Source: an uncultured Candidatus Actinomarina sp. (GTDB lineage Bacteria; Actinomycetota; Acidimicrobiia; Actinomarinales; Actinomarinaceae). Taken from it: a stretch of 64,000 nucleotides of DNA. The notes under the pieces are model-generated. The model was not told the origin of the DNA. It saw only the letters and a list, made by a program, of their open reading frames with translations, and made no database searches. The position numbers and the translations under genes were made by a program. Positions 18,037 through 25,984 of the stretch are shown piece by piece; position 1 is the stretch's first letter, and every line of letters begins with the position of its first letter. The stretch is from contig CACGBK010000001.1 in the NCBI GenBank assembly GCA_902571385.1, positions 1-64,000 of the forward strand, given 5' to 3'.

Positions 18037-18943
18037 TCTAGCAATAATTGGTTCAGGTCCTGCTGGTTATACGGCAGGAATTTACGCTGGGAGGGCCAAC
18101 CTTAAACCAGTGCTTTTTGAGGGCTTAGAATCAGGTGGTCAATTGATGTTGACAACTGATGTTGAGAACTATCCAGGTTTTGATGAAGGCATTATGGGGC
18201 CTGAAATGATGCAAGTTTTTAAAAAACAGGCTGAAAGGTTTGGAACAAAAATTTTAACTGAAACAGTCAATAAAATTGAAAAAATTGAAGAAGGTTTTAA
18301 ATTAACAACATCAAAAGATACCTATGAGTTTAAGTCAGTAATAATATCTTCAGGAGCTTCAGCAAATTGGCTCGGGGTTAAGGGTGAAAAAGAATTACAA
18401 GGTTATGGGGTTTCAGCTTGCGCAACTTGTGATGGTTTTTTCTTTAAAGATAAAAATGTAATTGTGGTTGGAGGGGGCGACTCTGCGATGGAAGAATCTC
18501 TATTTCTAACAAAATTTGCAAAAAAAGTTACAGTAGTTCATCGTAGAGATGAGTTTAGAGCAAGCAAAATAATGCAAGAAAGAGTTTTGAACCACGAACA
18601 AATTGAAGTTGCCTGGAATAAAGAGGTAATTGAAATTAAAGGTGATAAACAAGTATCTTCTGTAATTCTAAAAGATAGTAACTCAAATGAGGAGGAAGAA
18701 AAAGAGATTGATGGTGTTTTCGTAGCTATAGGTCACACACCAAATGTTGAGTTTCTTGATGGTTTTGTTGAACTAGATGAAAAAGGATACATTAAGACTG
18801 GATTCACAAGTTCTACAAGTACAAGCATGTCTGGGGTGTTTGCTTCAGGTGATGTCGCTGATTCTATCTACAGGCAAGCAGTAACTGCAGCTGGCACTGG
18901 ATGCCAAGCAGCAATTGATGCTGAGAGATGGCTTGAAAATTAA
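18029..18943 (+). CDS. trxB: Thioredoxin reductase TrxB
   Basis: A 304-residue FAD/NADPH disulfide oxidoreductase. The FAD motif is IIGSGPAGYTAGIYAGRA, the redox centre is CATCD (about 131-135), and the NADPH motif is VVGGGDSAMEESLFL. The C-terminal FAD motif GVFASGDVAD is followed by RQAVTAAGTGCQAA. It normally reduces thioredoxin, but trxA, usually the next gene in actinobacteria, is absent here. The thioredoxin gene must be elsewhere or the partner differs. The start of the cwlM-like gene overlaps its last 26 bases. Confidence 0.95.
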   Translation: MDDLAIIGSGPAGYTAGIYAGRANLKPVLFEGLESGGQLMLTTDVENYPGFDEGIMGPEMMQVFKKQAERFGTKILTETVNKIEKIEEGFKLTTSKDTYEFKSVIISSGASANWLGVKGEKELQGYGVSACATCDGFFFKDKNVIVVGGGDSAMEESLFLTKFAKKVTVVHRRDEFRASKIMQERVLNHEQIEVAWNKEVIEIKGDKQVSSVILKDSNSNEEEEKEIDGVFVAIGHTPNVEFLDGFVELDEKGYIKTGFTSSTSTSMSGVFASGDVADSIYRQAVTAAGTGCQAAIDAERWLEN

Positions 18944-19883
18944 TTTTGATTTTTCAACTTTTGTAGATAATTTATCAACAGATGAGGTTGAAGATTTAAA
19001 AACAAAATTAAATTATGTTGGCTACTCAACCAATGAGAACGTCGATGAACTAAAGACTTTAGTAGGAGTTTTTATTGAAGACAATGGTCTTGAAAATATA
19101 AATAGTAAAGAAGATTTTTGGGCTGAATTAATAAATTTTGGATACAAACTCGGAGATAGAATTCTTAGTTTTAATAATAAAATTTTGTATGGATCAGACG
19201 TTGAAGAATTACAAGAACTTCTTTCAAGAATGGGTTTTTATTCTGAGCCTATAAACGGAAAATATTCAAAATCTGTTGTAGATGGCGTAACAAGGTTTCA
19301 GGAAAATAGAGGTATAACAATTGACGGAGTGGTTGGTCTTAATACTGTTTATGAAATTAAAAAACTAATAAGACCAGGTAGGGATATTTCTTTAAACGAA
19401 GCAATAAAATCTATTTCTCCAGGATTAGATACTGGGATCATTGGTTTCAATATATGTTTTGATATCCCAAATTCTGGAAATTACAAAGAACAAATTAAAT
19501 TTTATGACCAAGTTAAAAAAAATTCTATAGAAAAAGGTGTTGTAGCAGTTTTTGCTTCGGCAGTTAATGAGGAATTGGATCTAAATAATAAAATTGAATA
19601 TATAAATAACCTACAACCGACTTTGTTTATATCTTTTAACCCCGAAGTTGATGATTCAATTAATTACTTCCAAGGAACTTTTTCTGAAAGCCTTTTAGGT
19701 AAAAAACTAGCTGAAAACTTGGCATCAACCCTGAAAGTAAAATCAATCGGAAAGTCCTCGATTATTTTGAAACAAACAAAATCAGTAGGAATAATTATTA
19801 ATGGTAAATTTTACCAAAAAAATTATATAGAGTTAATTCTAGAGAGTGTTGTTAATACTCTAAATAAGCAATTTGAAAATTAA
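18918..19883 (+). CDS. cwlM: CwlM-like protein: peptidoglycan-binding domain plus degenerate amidase_3
   Basis: A 321-residue protein in the position of CwlM, beside trxB and parB. A PG_binding_1 repeat is clear around residues 90-150 (LYGSDVEELQELLSRMGFY, then GVTRFQENRGITIDGVVG), with a weaker copy before it (VEDLKTKLNYVGY). The C-terminal 170 residues have the size and position of an N-acetylmuramoyl-alanine amidase. The zinc ligands are not there: the DPGHGG loop reads SPGLDTGIIGF and the HxN motif reads SFNPEVDD. There is no signal peptide. Mycobacterial CwlM is likewise cytoplasmic and acts as a regulator of MurA. Start TTG 18915 is possible. Confidence 0.72.
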   Translation: MLRDGLKINFDFSTFVDNLSTDEVEDLKTKLNYVGYSTNENVDELKTLVGVFIEDNGLENINSKEDFWAELINFGYKLGDRILSFNNKILYGSDVEELQELLSRMGFYSEPINGKYSKSVVDGVTRFQENRGITIDGVVGLNTVYEIKKLIRPGRDISLNEAIKSISPGLDTGIIGFNICFDIPNSGNYKEQIKFYDQVKKNSIEKGVVAVFASAVNEELDLNNKIEYINNLQPTLFISFNPEVDDSINYFQGTFSESLLGKKLAENLASTLKVKSIGKSSIILKQTKSVGIIINGKFYQKNYIELILESVVNTLNKQFEN

Positions 19884-20677
19884 CTTAATTTAGAAATAAA
19901 ATCATCTAAGTTTTCTTTTGAATCAAAAGTTAAGAAAAGTTTGTATTTATTAATGTTCTTAGTTATTTTTACTTTTGAACCAGTTTTGTCTTCGAGAAAA
20001 TTTCTATAATGAGATATCTCTTCATCTGAATAAGAATCTAAATTTAGATTTCTAACTTTATCTTCTACTGCCCTGCTTGATAGTTTTTGACTAATTATTT
20101 CATCTAAAATATTATCCTGTATTTCAGAATCTAAATTTATCAACGGCCTTACCTGGCCCATTGAAACAGTCTGATCTTTTAGGGCACCATAAACTTTTTC
20201 ACTAAGATTGGTTAATCTTAAAATGTTTGAAACGTGGGCTCGGCTTTTTCCAATAAGTTGACCTATTTCTTCTGGACTTAAGCTGAATTTTTCAGAAATT
20301 TCTTTATAGGCCATTGCTTCTTCAATATGATTTAATCTTTCTCTTTGTATGTTTTCAATAAGGCCTAAAATTGCTGCATCTCTCTCGCCAACATCTTTCA
20401 CCAAGCAGGGTATTTCATTAAGACCTGCAAGCTTCGATGCTCTTAATCTTCTCTCTCCTGCAATTAATCTATATTTATTTGGCTCTATTTCTTGAACAAT
20501 AATTGGTTGTAGCAAACCGTTTTTCTGTATTGAATTTTTTAATTCTTCTAATTTATTTTCGTCAAAGATTTTTCGAGCCTGGGAGTCGCTTTCATAAATA
20601 ATATTTATGTTTATTTCTTTAACTTCGTAGTCTCTGACGTTTGTGTCAGTAATGAGACTGCTGAGTGATCTTTTCAT
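19880..20677 (-). CDS. parB: Chromosome partitioning protein ParB
   Basis: A 265-residue ParB/Spo0J CTPase. The N-terminal CTP-binding domain shows ENKLEELKNSIQKNGLLQPIIV, then YRLIAGERRLRASKLAGL (the GERR motif), followed by ENIQRERLNHIEEA. The central helix-turn-helix that reads parS is FSLSPEEIGQLIGKSRAHVSNILRL, and a short C-terminal dimerisation domain follows. It loads at parS (21489-21504) and slides along the DNA to form the partition complex with ParA. It overlaps the 3' end of parA by 32 bases. Confidence 0.95.
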   Translation of the reverse strand: MKRSLSSLITDTNVRDYEVKEININIIYESDSQARKIFDENKLEELKNSIQKNGLLQPIIVQEIEPNKYRLIAGERRLRASKLAGLNEIPCLVKDVGERDAAILGLIENIQRERLNHIEEAMAYKEISEKFSLSPEEIGQLIGKSRAHVSNILRLTNLSEKVYGALKDQTVSMGQVRPLINLDSEIQDNILDEIISQKLSSRAVEDKVRNLNLDSYSDEEISHYRNFLEDKTGSKVKITKNINKYKLFLTFDSKENLDDFISKLS

Positions 20678-21431
20678 TTATGTTCATCCTTTCTAATATT
20701 TCGTTTGCTAGTTGATAAAATTCTATTTTTGACTTACTGTCGTCTTTAAAATCTTCAACTGTTTTTAAGTGATAGGGACTATCGGCTATATCAACAGAAT
20801 TGGATATTTTTGTTTCGAGTAATTTATCAGCGAGTAAGTAGGAAAGTTCATTTTCAAAATCTACGTAGCTAGATCTTCTAGTGTCTACTTGGTTTAATAT
20901 GACACCCAAAAATACTGGATTTATGTTTATTTGGCTAGAAATAGATTTCTTTGCAAAATTCATCGCTTGGGATACGCCTTCAATAGCTAAAAATTCTGGT
21001 TTTGTTGGAATCAAATAAAAGTCTGATGCGGATAAGGCTTCTTGAACTAGTGAACTCATTGTGGGGGGTGTATCAAATAAAATAACGTCAAAATCTTTGA
21101 ACTCAAAGGAATCAATTGTTTTCTTTAATACCGAACCCCCAAGTATTTTTTCATTATTAAATTTTAAGATTGATTGGTTTGATGGAATTATTGCCATATT
21201 TTCGTGAATATAGGCTATTTCTTTTGATTTGTTTCCACTCATTAAATCTTGTGAAGTTAAAATAAATTCATTATTTTTATCAAAATCTAGATATGTTGAG
21301 GTGTTTCCTTGAGGATCAAGATCGATAATCAAGGTTTTTATACCATTTATTGCAAATATTTTACCAATGTTTACAACAATTGTAGTTTTTCCAACCCCAC
21401 CTTTTTGGCAAATTATTGATAAAGATTTCAC
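20646..21431 (-). CDS. parA: Chromosome partitioning ATPase ParA
   Basis: A 261-residue deviant Walker ATPase. The motif KGGVGKTT (about 10-17) carries the signature first lysine. The A' region is IIDLDPQGNTSTYL and Walker B is DVILFDTPPTMSS. It pairs with ParB for origin segregation. The start overlaps the rsmG stop (ATGA). Gene order rsmG-parA-parB on the minus strand is the usual one. Confidence 0.95.
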   Translation of the reverse strand: MKSLSIICQKGGVGKTTIVVNIGKIFAINGIKTLIIDLDPQGNTSTYLDFDKNNEFILTSQDLMSGNKSKEIAYIHENMAIIPSNQSILKFNNEKILGGSVLKKTIDSFEFKDFDVILFDTPPTMSSLVQEALSASDFYLIPTKPEFLAIEGVSQAMNFAKKSISSQININPVFLGVILNQVDTRRSSYVDFENELSYLLADKLLETKISNSVDIADSPYHLKTVEDFKDDSKSKIEFYQLANEILERMNINEKITQQSHY

Positions 21432-22042
21432 ATATCAGTTATAACATCAATGGTACGAAAATTATTTTTATTTATAAGAAACTTTTCTTGTTTCACGTGA
21501 AACAAACTTCTAAGCTCTTTTTTGTTTTCAGAGCTTGATGAAACCAAAAAAATTATATTTCTGTTTTCAAGCTTGTGTTTTTCTATTATTTTCACAATAT
21601 TTAAGGTAGAAACATAGCACCTCATAACAACTATTGTTTTTTCTAAGTTTTTAAGCGTGAAGTTCGCATCTTCTTCTTTTGGAATCGCATTTTCTAAATT
21701 AAGGGTCTTTACAAGCCTTTGAAGCTCATAGATTCTAGTTTTTTTATTATCAATAAGATTTACTTTGCTTTTGTTGACTATTGATATTGGTACTCCTGGT
21801 ATTCCACCTCCAGTGCCAAGATCGTAAATCTCTTTTGACTCGAAATTATATTTTTTTATTAGATAGTGAAAATACAGGGAGTGAATTATAAATTCATCCC
21901 AGATAAATTGTTTGGATTTTTTGCTTATTAGTCCCGTTTTTATTCCGGTTGTATATAACCAGTTGTGATAGTTTATAAGTTTTTCTTTATATTGTTCAAA
22001 TTCAATTAAACCCCATTTAGGTATTTGGGGTTCGAAGATCAT
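21428..22042 (-). CDS. rsmG: 16S rRNA (guanine527-N7)-methyltransferase RsmG
   Basis: A 204-residue SAM-dependent methyltransferase (GidB). The SAM loop is IYDLGTGGGIPGVPISI. The downstream strand LIDNKKTRIYELQRLVKTLNL is also typical of RsmG, and SVSSSSENKKEL-like residues near the end match the family. It methylates G527 of 16S rRNA in the decoding region. The codons for LFHVKQ contain a perfect parS site, so the sequence there is under two constraints. The gene is coupled to parA by a four-base overlap. Confidence 0.92.
   Translation of the reverse strand: MIFEPQIPKWGLIEFEQYKEKLINYHNWLYTTGIKTGLISKKSKQFIWDEFIIHSLYFHYLIKKYNFESKEIYDLGTGGGIPGVPISIVNKSKVNLIDNKKTRIYELQRLVKTLNLENAIPKEEDANFTLKNLEKTIVVMRCYVSTLNIVKIIEKHKLENRNIIFLVSSSSENKKELRSLFHVKQEKFLINKNNFRTIDVITDM
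21489..21504. promoter_or_regulatory. parS site (ParB centromere), inside rsmG
   Basis: TGTTTCACGTGAAACA is an exact match to the near-universal bacterial parS consensus and a perfect 16-bp palindrome. It is one gene away from parA and parB and about 3 kb from dnaA, where parS sites cluster. I saw no second perfect copy in the window. Confidence 0.95.
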
Positions 22043-22806
22043 TCTTCTTCGGTATTGCTTGGAGCAAAGACTACAGATCTGTAGGGTTCTCTTCCTTCAG
22101 AATAAGATCTTATCCCATCAATTTCACTTACTGCATCATGGAGGGTCTTTCTGTCTACAGAGTTCATTGGCTCTAGCATTACTTCTTGTTTATCTTCCAG
22201 AATTTGCTTTGTGAGTCTTTCTGCATAAATAGTTAAGGCCTCTTTTCTTTTAAGTGCGTAGTCTGCGACATCAAGTCTTAGTCTGGTTCCTGCTCCGGTT
22301 TTTCTTTGAACTGCAGTTCTAGTTAGCTCGTGTAAAGAGCGAATAATCATTCCTTTTTCACCAACTAAAGCTTCTGTTTGTTCTCCTTTTATGTTCACTA
22401 CAAGATTTTTTTCTTCAACTTCTCCTTCAACTTTTCCATCTAAACCAAAGGAATCAATTAATCCTTGTAAAAAATTGATTGAAACTTTTAATTGTTCATT
22501 TGGATCTGCTTCAACCCTTGGTTTTTTTGGTTCAAAGCTTCTTTTCTCCCTTTTTCGTGAGTTTTGACTGTCTCTAGAGTCTCTTTTGTTTCTTGGCTTA
22601 TAAGATCTTGAGTTATTTTTAAATCCAGATCTTACTGAGATTTTTACAAGTGCTTTTGTTCCTCCGACTCCAAAAACTCCACCCTCTGGTTCCCGTAAAA
22701 TGCTTATGTTTGCCTCAGTTGCGTCTTCAAGATTTAACTCTTTTAAGCCTGCTTTTATTGCATCATCAATAGTTTTTGCCTCAACCTCTACCCATTTCTC
22801 TGACAT
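22039..22806 (-). CDS. jag: Jag/KhpB RNA-binding protein (Jag_N-KH-R3H)
   Basis: A 255-residue protein. The Jag_N domain (1-50) reads WVEVEAKTIDDAIKAGLKEL and GGVFGVGGTKALVKI. A basic linker rich in Arg, Lys and Ser (about 55-90) is followed by a KH domain (GEKGMIIRSLHELTRTAV) and an R3H domain ending in EIDGIRSYSEGREPYRSVVFAP. It binds RNA and is linked to cell elongation and division in Gram-positives. It sits between yidC and rsmG, with a stop-start junction at yidC (22806). Confidence 0.93.
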   Translation of the reverse strand: MSEKWVEVEAKTIDDAIKAGLKELNLEDATEANISILREPEGGVFGVGGTKALVKISVRSGFKNNSRSYKPRNKRDSRDSQNSRKREKRSFEPKKPRVEADPNEQLKVSINFLQGLIDSFGLDGKVEGEVEEKNLVVNIKGEQTEALVGEKGMIIRSLHELTRTAVQRKTGAGTRLRLDVADYALKRKEALTIYAERLTKQILEDKQEVMLEPMNSVDRKTLHDAVSEIDGIRSYSEGREPYRSVVFAPSNTEEE

Positions 22807-23630
22807 TATTTTCTCCTTCTTTTTTTTCTGTTTTTACGAGGATCTTGCTCTTGTTGGTTGTTTTCTTCTTTGTCCTCTGTTTGATCTTTTTCTTTTTCAT
22901 GTTTTTCGTCATTGATTTCGTTTTTATCTTCAATTCGAATTATCAAGGCTTGTTGGCCTATTCTGAAAATATTGCCAGTTAAAAAATAAATTACTAACCC
23001 AGACGGTAAAGTCCAAGAGATAAATCCAAAAAACACTGGCATTACCTTTCCAATCATTTGCATTTGTTGTGCCTGTGGGTTGTCGCTTTTGCCTTGCTTT
23101 TTTGTTATTTGTTTTTGCTGAAATAGTGCTGTGGCAACAACCATTAAAATAACAATTATGTATGGAACTCTTTCAATCCAATTTGAGATTTCAGAAGCTG
23201 GAATTTGTAAGTCCATGTTGAAAAAGAGAATATTTACATTGTTTTCAAGATCTAAAAACAAAGATTGTGATTTAGGTATAAACAATAAAGGTTCTCGTAA
23301 AACTCTAAATAGTGCAAACCAAACAGGCATTTGAACCAAAAGGGGAACAACACACCCTAGAGGGTTAATTCCTTTTTCTTTATAAAATGCAGCAATCTCT
23401 TTGTTTAATTCTTCTTTGTTGTCTTTATGTTTCTTTTGGAGTCTTTTCAGTTCTGGTTGCACGTCCTGCATTCTTTTTGTAGATCTTGTCTGCCTTAGGG
23501 TTAGTGGAAAAATAATTATATTTATTATTACCGTGAGTATTGCAATTGAAGCTCCATAAGAAGGAACATATCCATAAACAAAAGATAAAAGAAATCCAAT
23601 TCCAAGGGCAAAGGGTTCAATTATTGCCAA
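22806..23630 (-). CDS. yidC: Membrane insertase YidC
   Basis: A 274-residue YidC/Oxa1 insertase of the Gram-positive type. About five membrane segments are visible, with the conserved arginine environment LRQTRSTKRMQDVQPELKRL in the cytoplasmic coiled-coil hairpin and NPLGCVVPLLVQMPVWFALFRVL in the core. The last 45 residues are a very charged Glu-Lys-Arg tail ending in RKNRKKRRRK, typical of homologues that contact the ribosome. No lipobox is present. It overlaps yidD by ten bases. Confidence 0.94.
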   Translation of the reverse strand: MAIIEPFALGIGFLLSFVYGYVPSYGASIAILTVIINIIIFPLTLRQTRSTKRMQDVQPELKRLQKKHKDNKEELNKEIAAFYKEKGINPLGCVVPLLVQMPVWFALFRVLREPLLFIPKSQSLFLDLENNVNILFFNMDLQIPASEISNWIERVPYIIVILMVVATALFQQKQITKKQGKSDNPQAQQMQMIGKVMPVFFGFISWTLPSGLVIYFLTGNIFRIGQQALIIRIEDKNEINDEKHEKEKDQTEDKEENNQQEQDPRKNRKKRRRK

Positions 23631-23833
23631 TTTTTACCAAACTTTCTATAAATTGGGTTACATTTGTAGGCCCTTTCAAAAACTAAAGGAATTGTCATAA
23701 CAACACCCTTCTCCTCCATGCTGTTTCTTATTTGGTTTGAACAAGAAGGATAATAAAGACAATTTCCCTGGCCAATGCCAAAGAATGCTAACAGTGCTCG
23801 AAACACTGTAAATAAAATACTTGTTAGTTTCAT
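23621..23833 (-). CDS. yidD: Membrane protein insertion efficiency factor YidD
   Basis: A 70-residue YidD protein. The family's three-Cys pattern is present: NCLYYPSCSNQIRNSMEEKG (canonical CRFxPTCSxYA...), then FERAYKCNPIYRKFG near the C-terminus. Canonical C-R-F-x-P-T is changed to C-L-Y-Y-P-S. It assists YidC-dependent insertion. Position between rnpA and yidC confirms identity. Confidence 0.93.
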   Translation of the reverse strand: MKLTSILFTVFRALLAFFGIGQGNCLYYPSCSNQIRNSMEEKGVVMTIPLVFERAYKCNPIYRKFGKNWQ

Positions 23834-24153
23834 TTTTTTATAAGTTTTGGGTGAGAAGATATAATTTTTTGCATTTCATTAACTTTTAAATTTAAATTAT
23901 TTTTAGATCCAACAATGTAAATATCAAAATTTTTTTCTTCTTTTAAACCCCTAACTGCCTCTTTAATCCTTCTTTTAAATTTATTTCGCTCTACTGCGGT
24001 GGTTTGTTTGCTTGAGATACTGATTCCAAGTTTAGAATTTGTATCGTTACTTTCTTCTATGTAAACCTTAAGTCCTTTTTCAGTAAAACAGTTTTCTTCT
24101 TTTTTCAGTCTGAAAAAATGATTTCTCTTATTTAGTGCAGTAAATTTAACCAA
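23830..24153 (-). CDS. rnpA: Ribonuclease P protein component RnpA
   Basis: A 107-residue RNase P protein. The family motif is AVERNKFKRRIKEAVR (the RNR region), and the N-terminus NKRNHFFRLKKE matches the LRKSxDF start. Translation begins at TTG 24153, five bases after the rpmH stop. It binds the catalytic RnpB RNA to process tRNA 5' ends; rnpB is not in this window. It overlaps yidD by four bases. Confidence 0.93.
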   Translation of the reverse strand: MVKFTALNKRNHFFRLKKEENCFTEKGLKVYIEESNDTNSKLGISISSKQTTAVERNKFKRRIKEAVRGLKEEKNFDIYIVGSKNNLNLKVNEMQKIISSHPKLIKK

Positions 24154-24158
24154 TTAGC

Positions 24159-24293
24159 TTATGAGGAAATTATCTTTCTTCCTTTTTTTCTTCTTCTTTT
24201 AAGAATTTCTCTGCCCGCTCTGGTTCTCATTCTGCTTCTAAAACCGTGTTTTCTACTTCTTTTTCTATTACTAGGTTGGTAAGTTCTTTTCAT
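24159..24293 (-). CDS. rpmH: 50S ribosomal protein L34
   Basis: A 44-residue protein [19 protein letters not shown]..., with the full L34 pattern (TYQPS, RKxRKHGFRxRM, GRxILxxRRxKGRKxI). It is the first gene of the minus-strand rpmH-rnpA-yidD-yidC-jag-rsmG-parA-parB run and faces dnaA across the putative origin. Confidence 0.97.
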   Translation of the reverse strand: MKRTYQPSNRKRSRKHGFRSRMRTRAGREILKRRRKKGRKIISS

Positions 24294-24529
24294 TTTTTAT
24301 CCTGTTTAAATACAATATATTAAAAAATTTTTTAAACAAACAAAATTAATATTTAATTTCGAAGTTCGCGAAAAGTGAATTTGATTCGCGAAAACTTTAT
24401 TAACTAAGTTTCACAATCTAAAAATAAATAACTTTCTAGGCTGGTTTTTTGAAGCTAAATCCTTATGTTTATTGACTATTTTTAACTATTCATTCAATCT
24501 TTAATTCTTTAAGTTGTTTTTAACACTCT
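24294..24529. other. Putative replication origin / dnaA promoter region
   Basis: A 236-base, very AT-rich spacer lies between rpmH and dnaA. It includes a long A/T block (about 24305-24358) suitable for unwinding. Two TTCGCGAA palindromes at 24365-24372 and 24385-24392 lie exactly 20 bases apart. I see no perfect TTATCCACA DnaA box; a near match, TTATCCAAC, lies in the dnaA-dnaN spacer around 25927. Location at the divergent rpmH/dnaA junction with parS nearby supports an origin in or next to this spacer, but the exact oriC could be the dnaA-dnaN gap. Confidence 0.55.
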
Positions 24530-25870
24530 ATGAATTTAAGAACGCAATCATTAAATTTAATCAGAATGAAAAATATTATTGATGCCTTCGAATTAGAAAT
24601 AAAAAAATCAAAGCTTTCTAAAACTGACAAATATTGGCTTGATCAGGTTGATTTTAGAATCGAAGATAAAAATTTAAACATTCATGTAAGATCAGAGTTC
24701 ATTAAATCATCAATAGAAAAAAAACTATATGAAAAAATTAAAGACTCCTACAAAAAAGTAACTGGATTTGATGATTGCATTTTTATTTTAGATAAAAAAA
24801 TGAAAATTCCTAATAGTGAAATTTTTTTGGAGGACAAATACGAAAAGAAAGAGGTTGAGGTTGTAGAAACTGTTAAAGTAGAGCCAGATCTTTCAACTTT
24901 TGATGGTTTGTTTATAGGAAACCCAAATAATCTAGCGGTCACTGCCGCAAAATCTGTTGTTTCTAACCCTGGAAAACGGTTTAATCCTTTGTTTATATAT
25001 GGACCTCCAGGAGTTGGAAAAACGTTTTTATTAAAAACAATTGAAAAATCTCATCCCTCTTCTTTTTATATTGACTCAGAGTCCTTTTTAGATTCGTATA
25101 TTCGTGGAATTAAAAATAATGACATTGATGTGTTTAAATCAAGAATTCGTTCCGTAGATATTTTGTTGGTTGACGACATACAATTTTTTATGGGTAAAAA
25201 GGGCGTTTCTGAAGAGCTTTTCCATACAATAAACTATTTTCTTAATAACGAAAAGTCTGTTGTTCTGGTTTCTGATCAAAAGCCTGAGAAGTTGTTGGGC
25301 TTTCCTGAAAGGCTTGTTTCAAGAATATTGAATGGTCTGGTAACAGATATTGAAAAGCCTGATGATGAAATGTTTTTAAAGGTTTTGAGAAAAGCAAACA
25401 AAGATCATGGCGGTTACTTGTTGTCCAAAGAAGAAATCGGTAAATTGAAAAGCTTAAAAATAAATAGTTTTAGAGACATAAACGGCATTATCAACAAAGT
25501 TCTATTAAATAAACAAACGGGCAAGAGCAATAATGAATATATAAACGAACTCATTAATGAAAAGAGTGAAGGCTACTTAGAGGCTATTAAGCCCGAACAT
25601 ATTCTAAATTATGTTTCTAAGGTCTTTCAGGTTGACAAGGAGCTAATAATTTCTAAAAACAGGAGCTCAAACGTTAATGAGTCCAGAAAGCTTTTTGCAA
25701 ATCTTGCTAGAAACCATACTGATCTTTCTTTAAACCAAATAGGTATTTTCTTGGGTGGCAGAAGTCATTCTACGGTTCTTTCTTACATTGAAAAGTCAAA
25801 AAGTTCTCCTGTTGTCATTAAAGAAGCTAACAACTTCAACAATTCACTTGCTTTAAAAGAGGTTGGTTAG
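24530..25870 (+). CDS. dnaA: Chromosomal replication initiator DnaA
   Basis: A 446-residue initiator. The short N-terminal domain I (about 1-95) is followed by the AAA+ domain with Walker A GPPGVGKTFLL and Walker B ILLVDDIQFF. Sensor-type residues lie in FPERLVSRILNGLV. Domain IV carries the DnaA-box-reading helix GGRSHSTVLSYIEK. Domain II linker is nearly absent, so the protein is shorter than most actinobacterial DnaA (500 or more residues). It binds origin boxes and loads the helicase. No strong ribosome site precedes the ATG. Confidence 0.96.
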   Translation: MNLRTQSLNLIRMKNIIDAFELEIKKSKLSKTDKYWLDQVDFRIEDKNLNIHVRSEFIKSSIEKKLYEKIKDSYKKVTGFDDCIFILDKKMKIPNSEIFLEDKYEKKEVEVVETVKVEPDLSTFDGLFIGNPNNLAVTAAKSVVSNPGKRFNPLFIYGPPGVGKTFLLKTIEKSHPSSFYIDSESFLDSYIRGIKNNDIDVFKSRIRSVDILLVDDIQFFMGKKGVSEELFHTINYFLNNEKSVVLVSDQKPEKLLGFPERLVSRILNGLVTDIEKPDDEMFLKVLRKANKDHGGYLLSKEEIGKLKSLKINSFRDINGIINKVLLNKQTGKSNNEYINELINEKSEGYLEAIKPEHILNYVSKVFQVDKELIISKNRSSNVNESRKLFANLARNHTDLSLNQIGIFLGGRSHSTVLSYIEKSKSSPVVIKEANNFNNSLALKEVG

Positions 25871-25984
25871 TTTTTGTCTGTTTTGTTGTATGTTGTTTTT
25901 AAAATAACCCAGTATTTTATGACTTTTTATCCAACTCAACAATTCAGACGTGCTTATTATTATTAAATATATAAAGGATAAAAA

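Noticed and set aside
25873-25984. dnaA-dnaN spacer as a box-rich origin
   Set aside because: Only one near match to a DnaA box (TTATCCAAC) is visible; not enough to place oriC here with confidence, so it is only mentioned under the rpmH-dnaA spacer.
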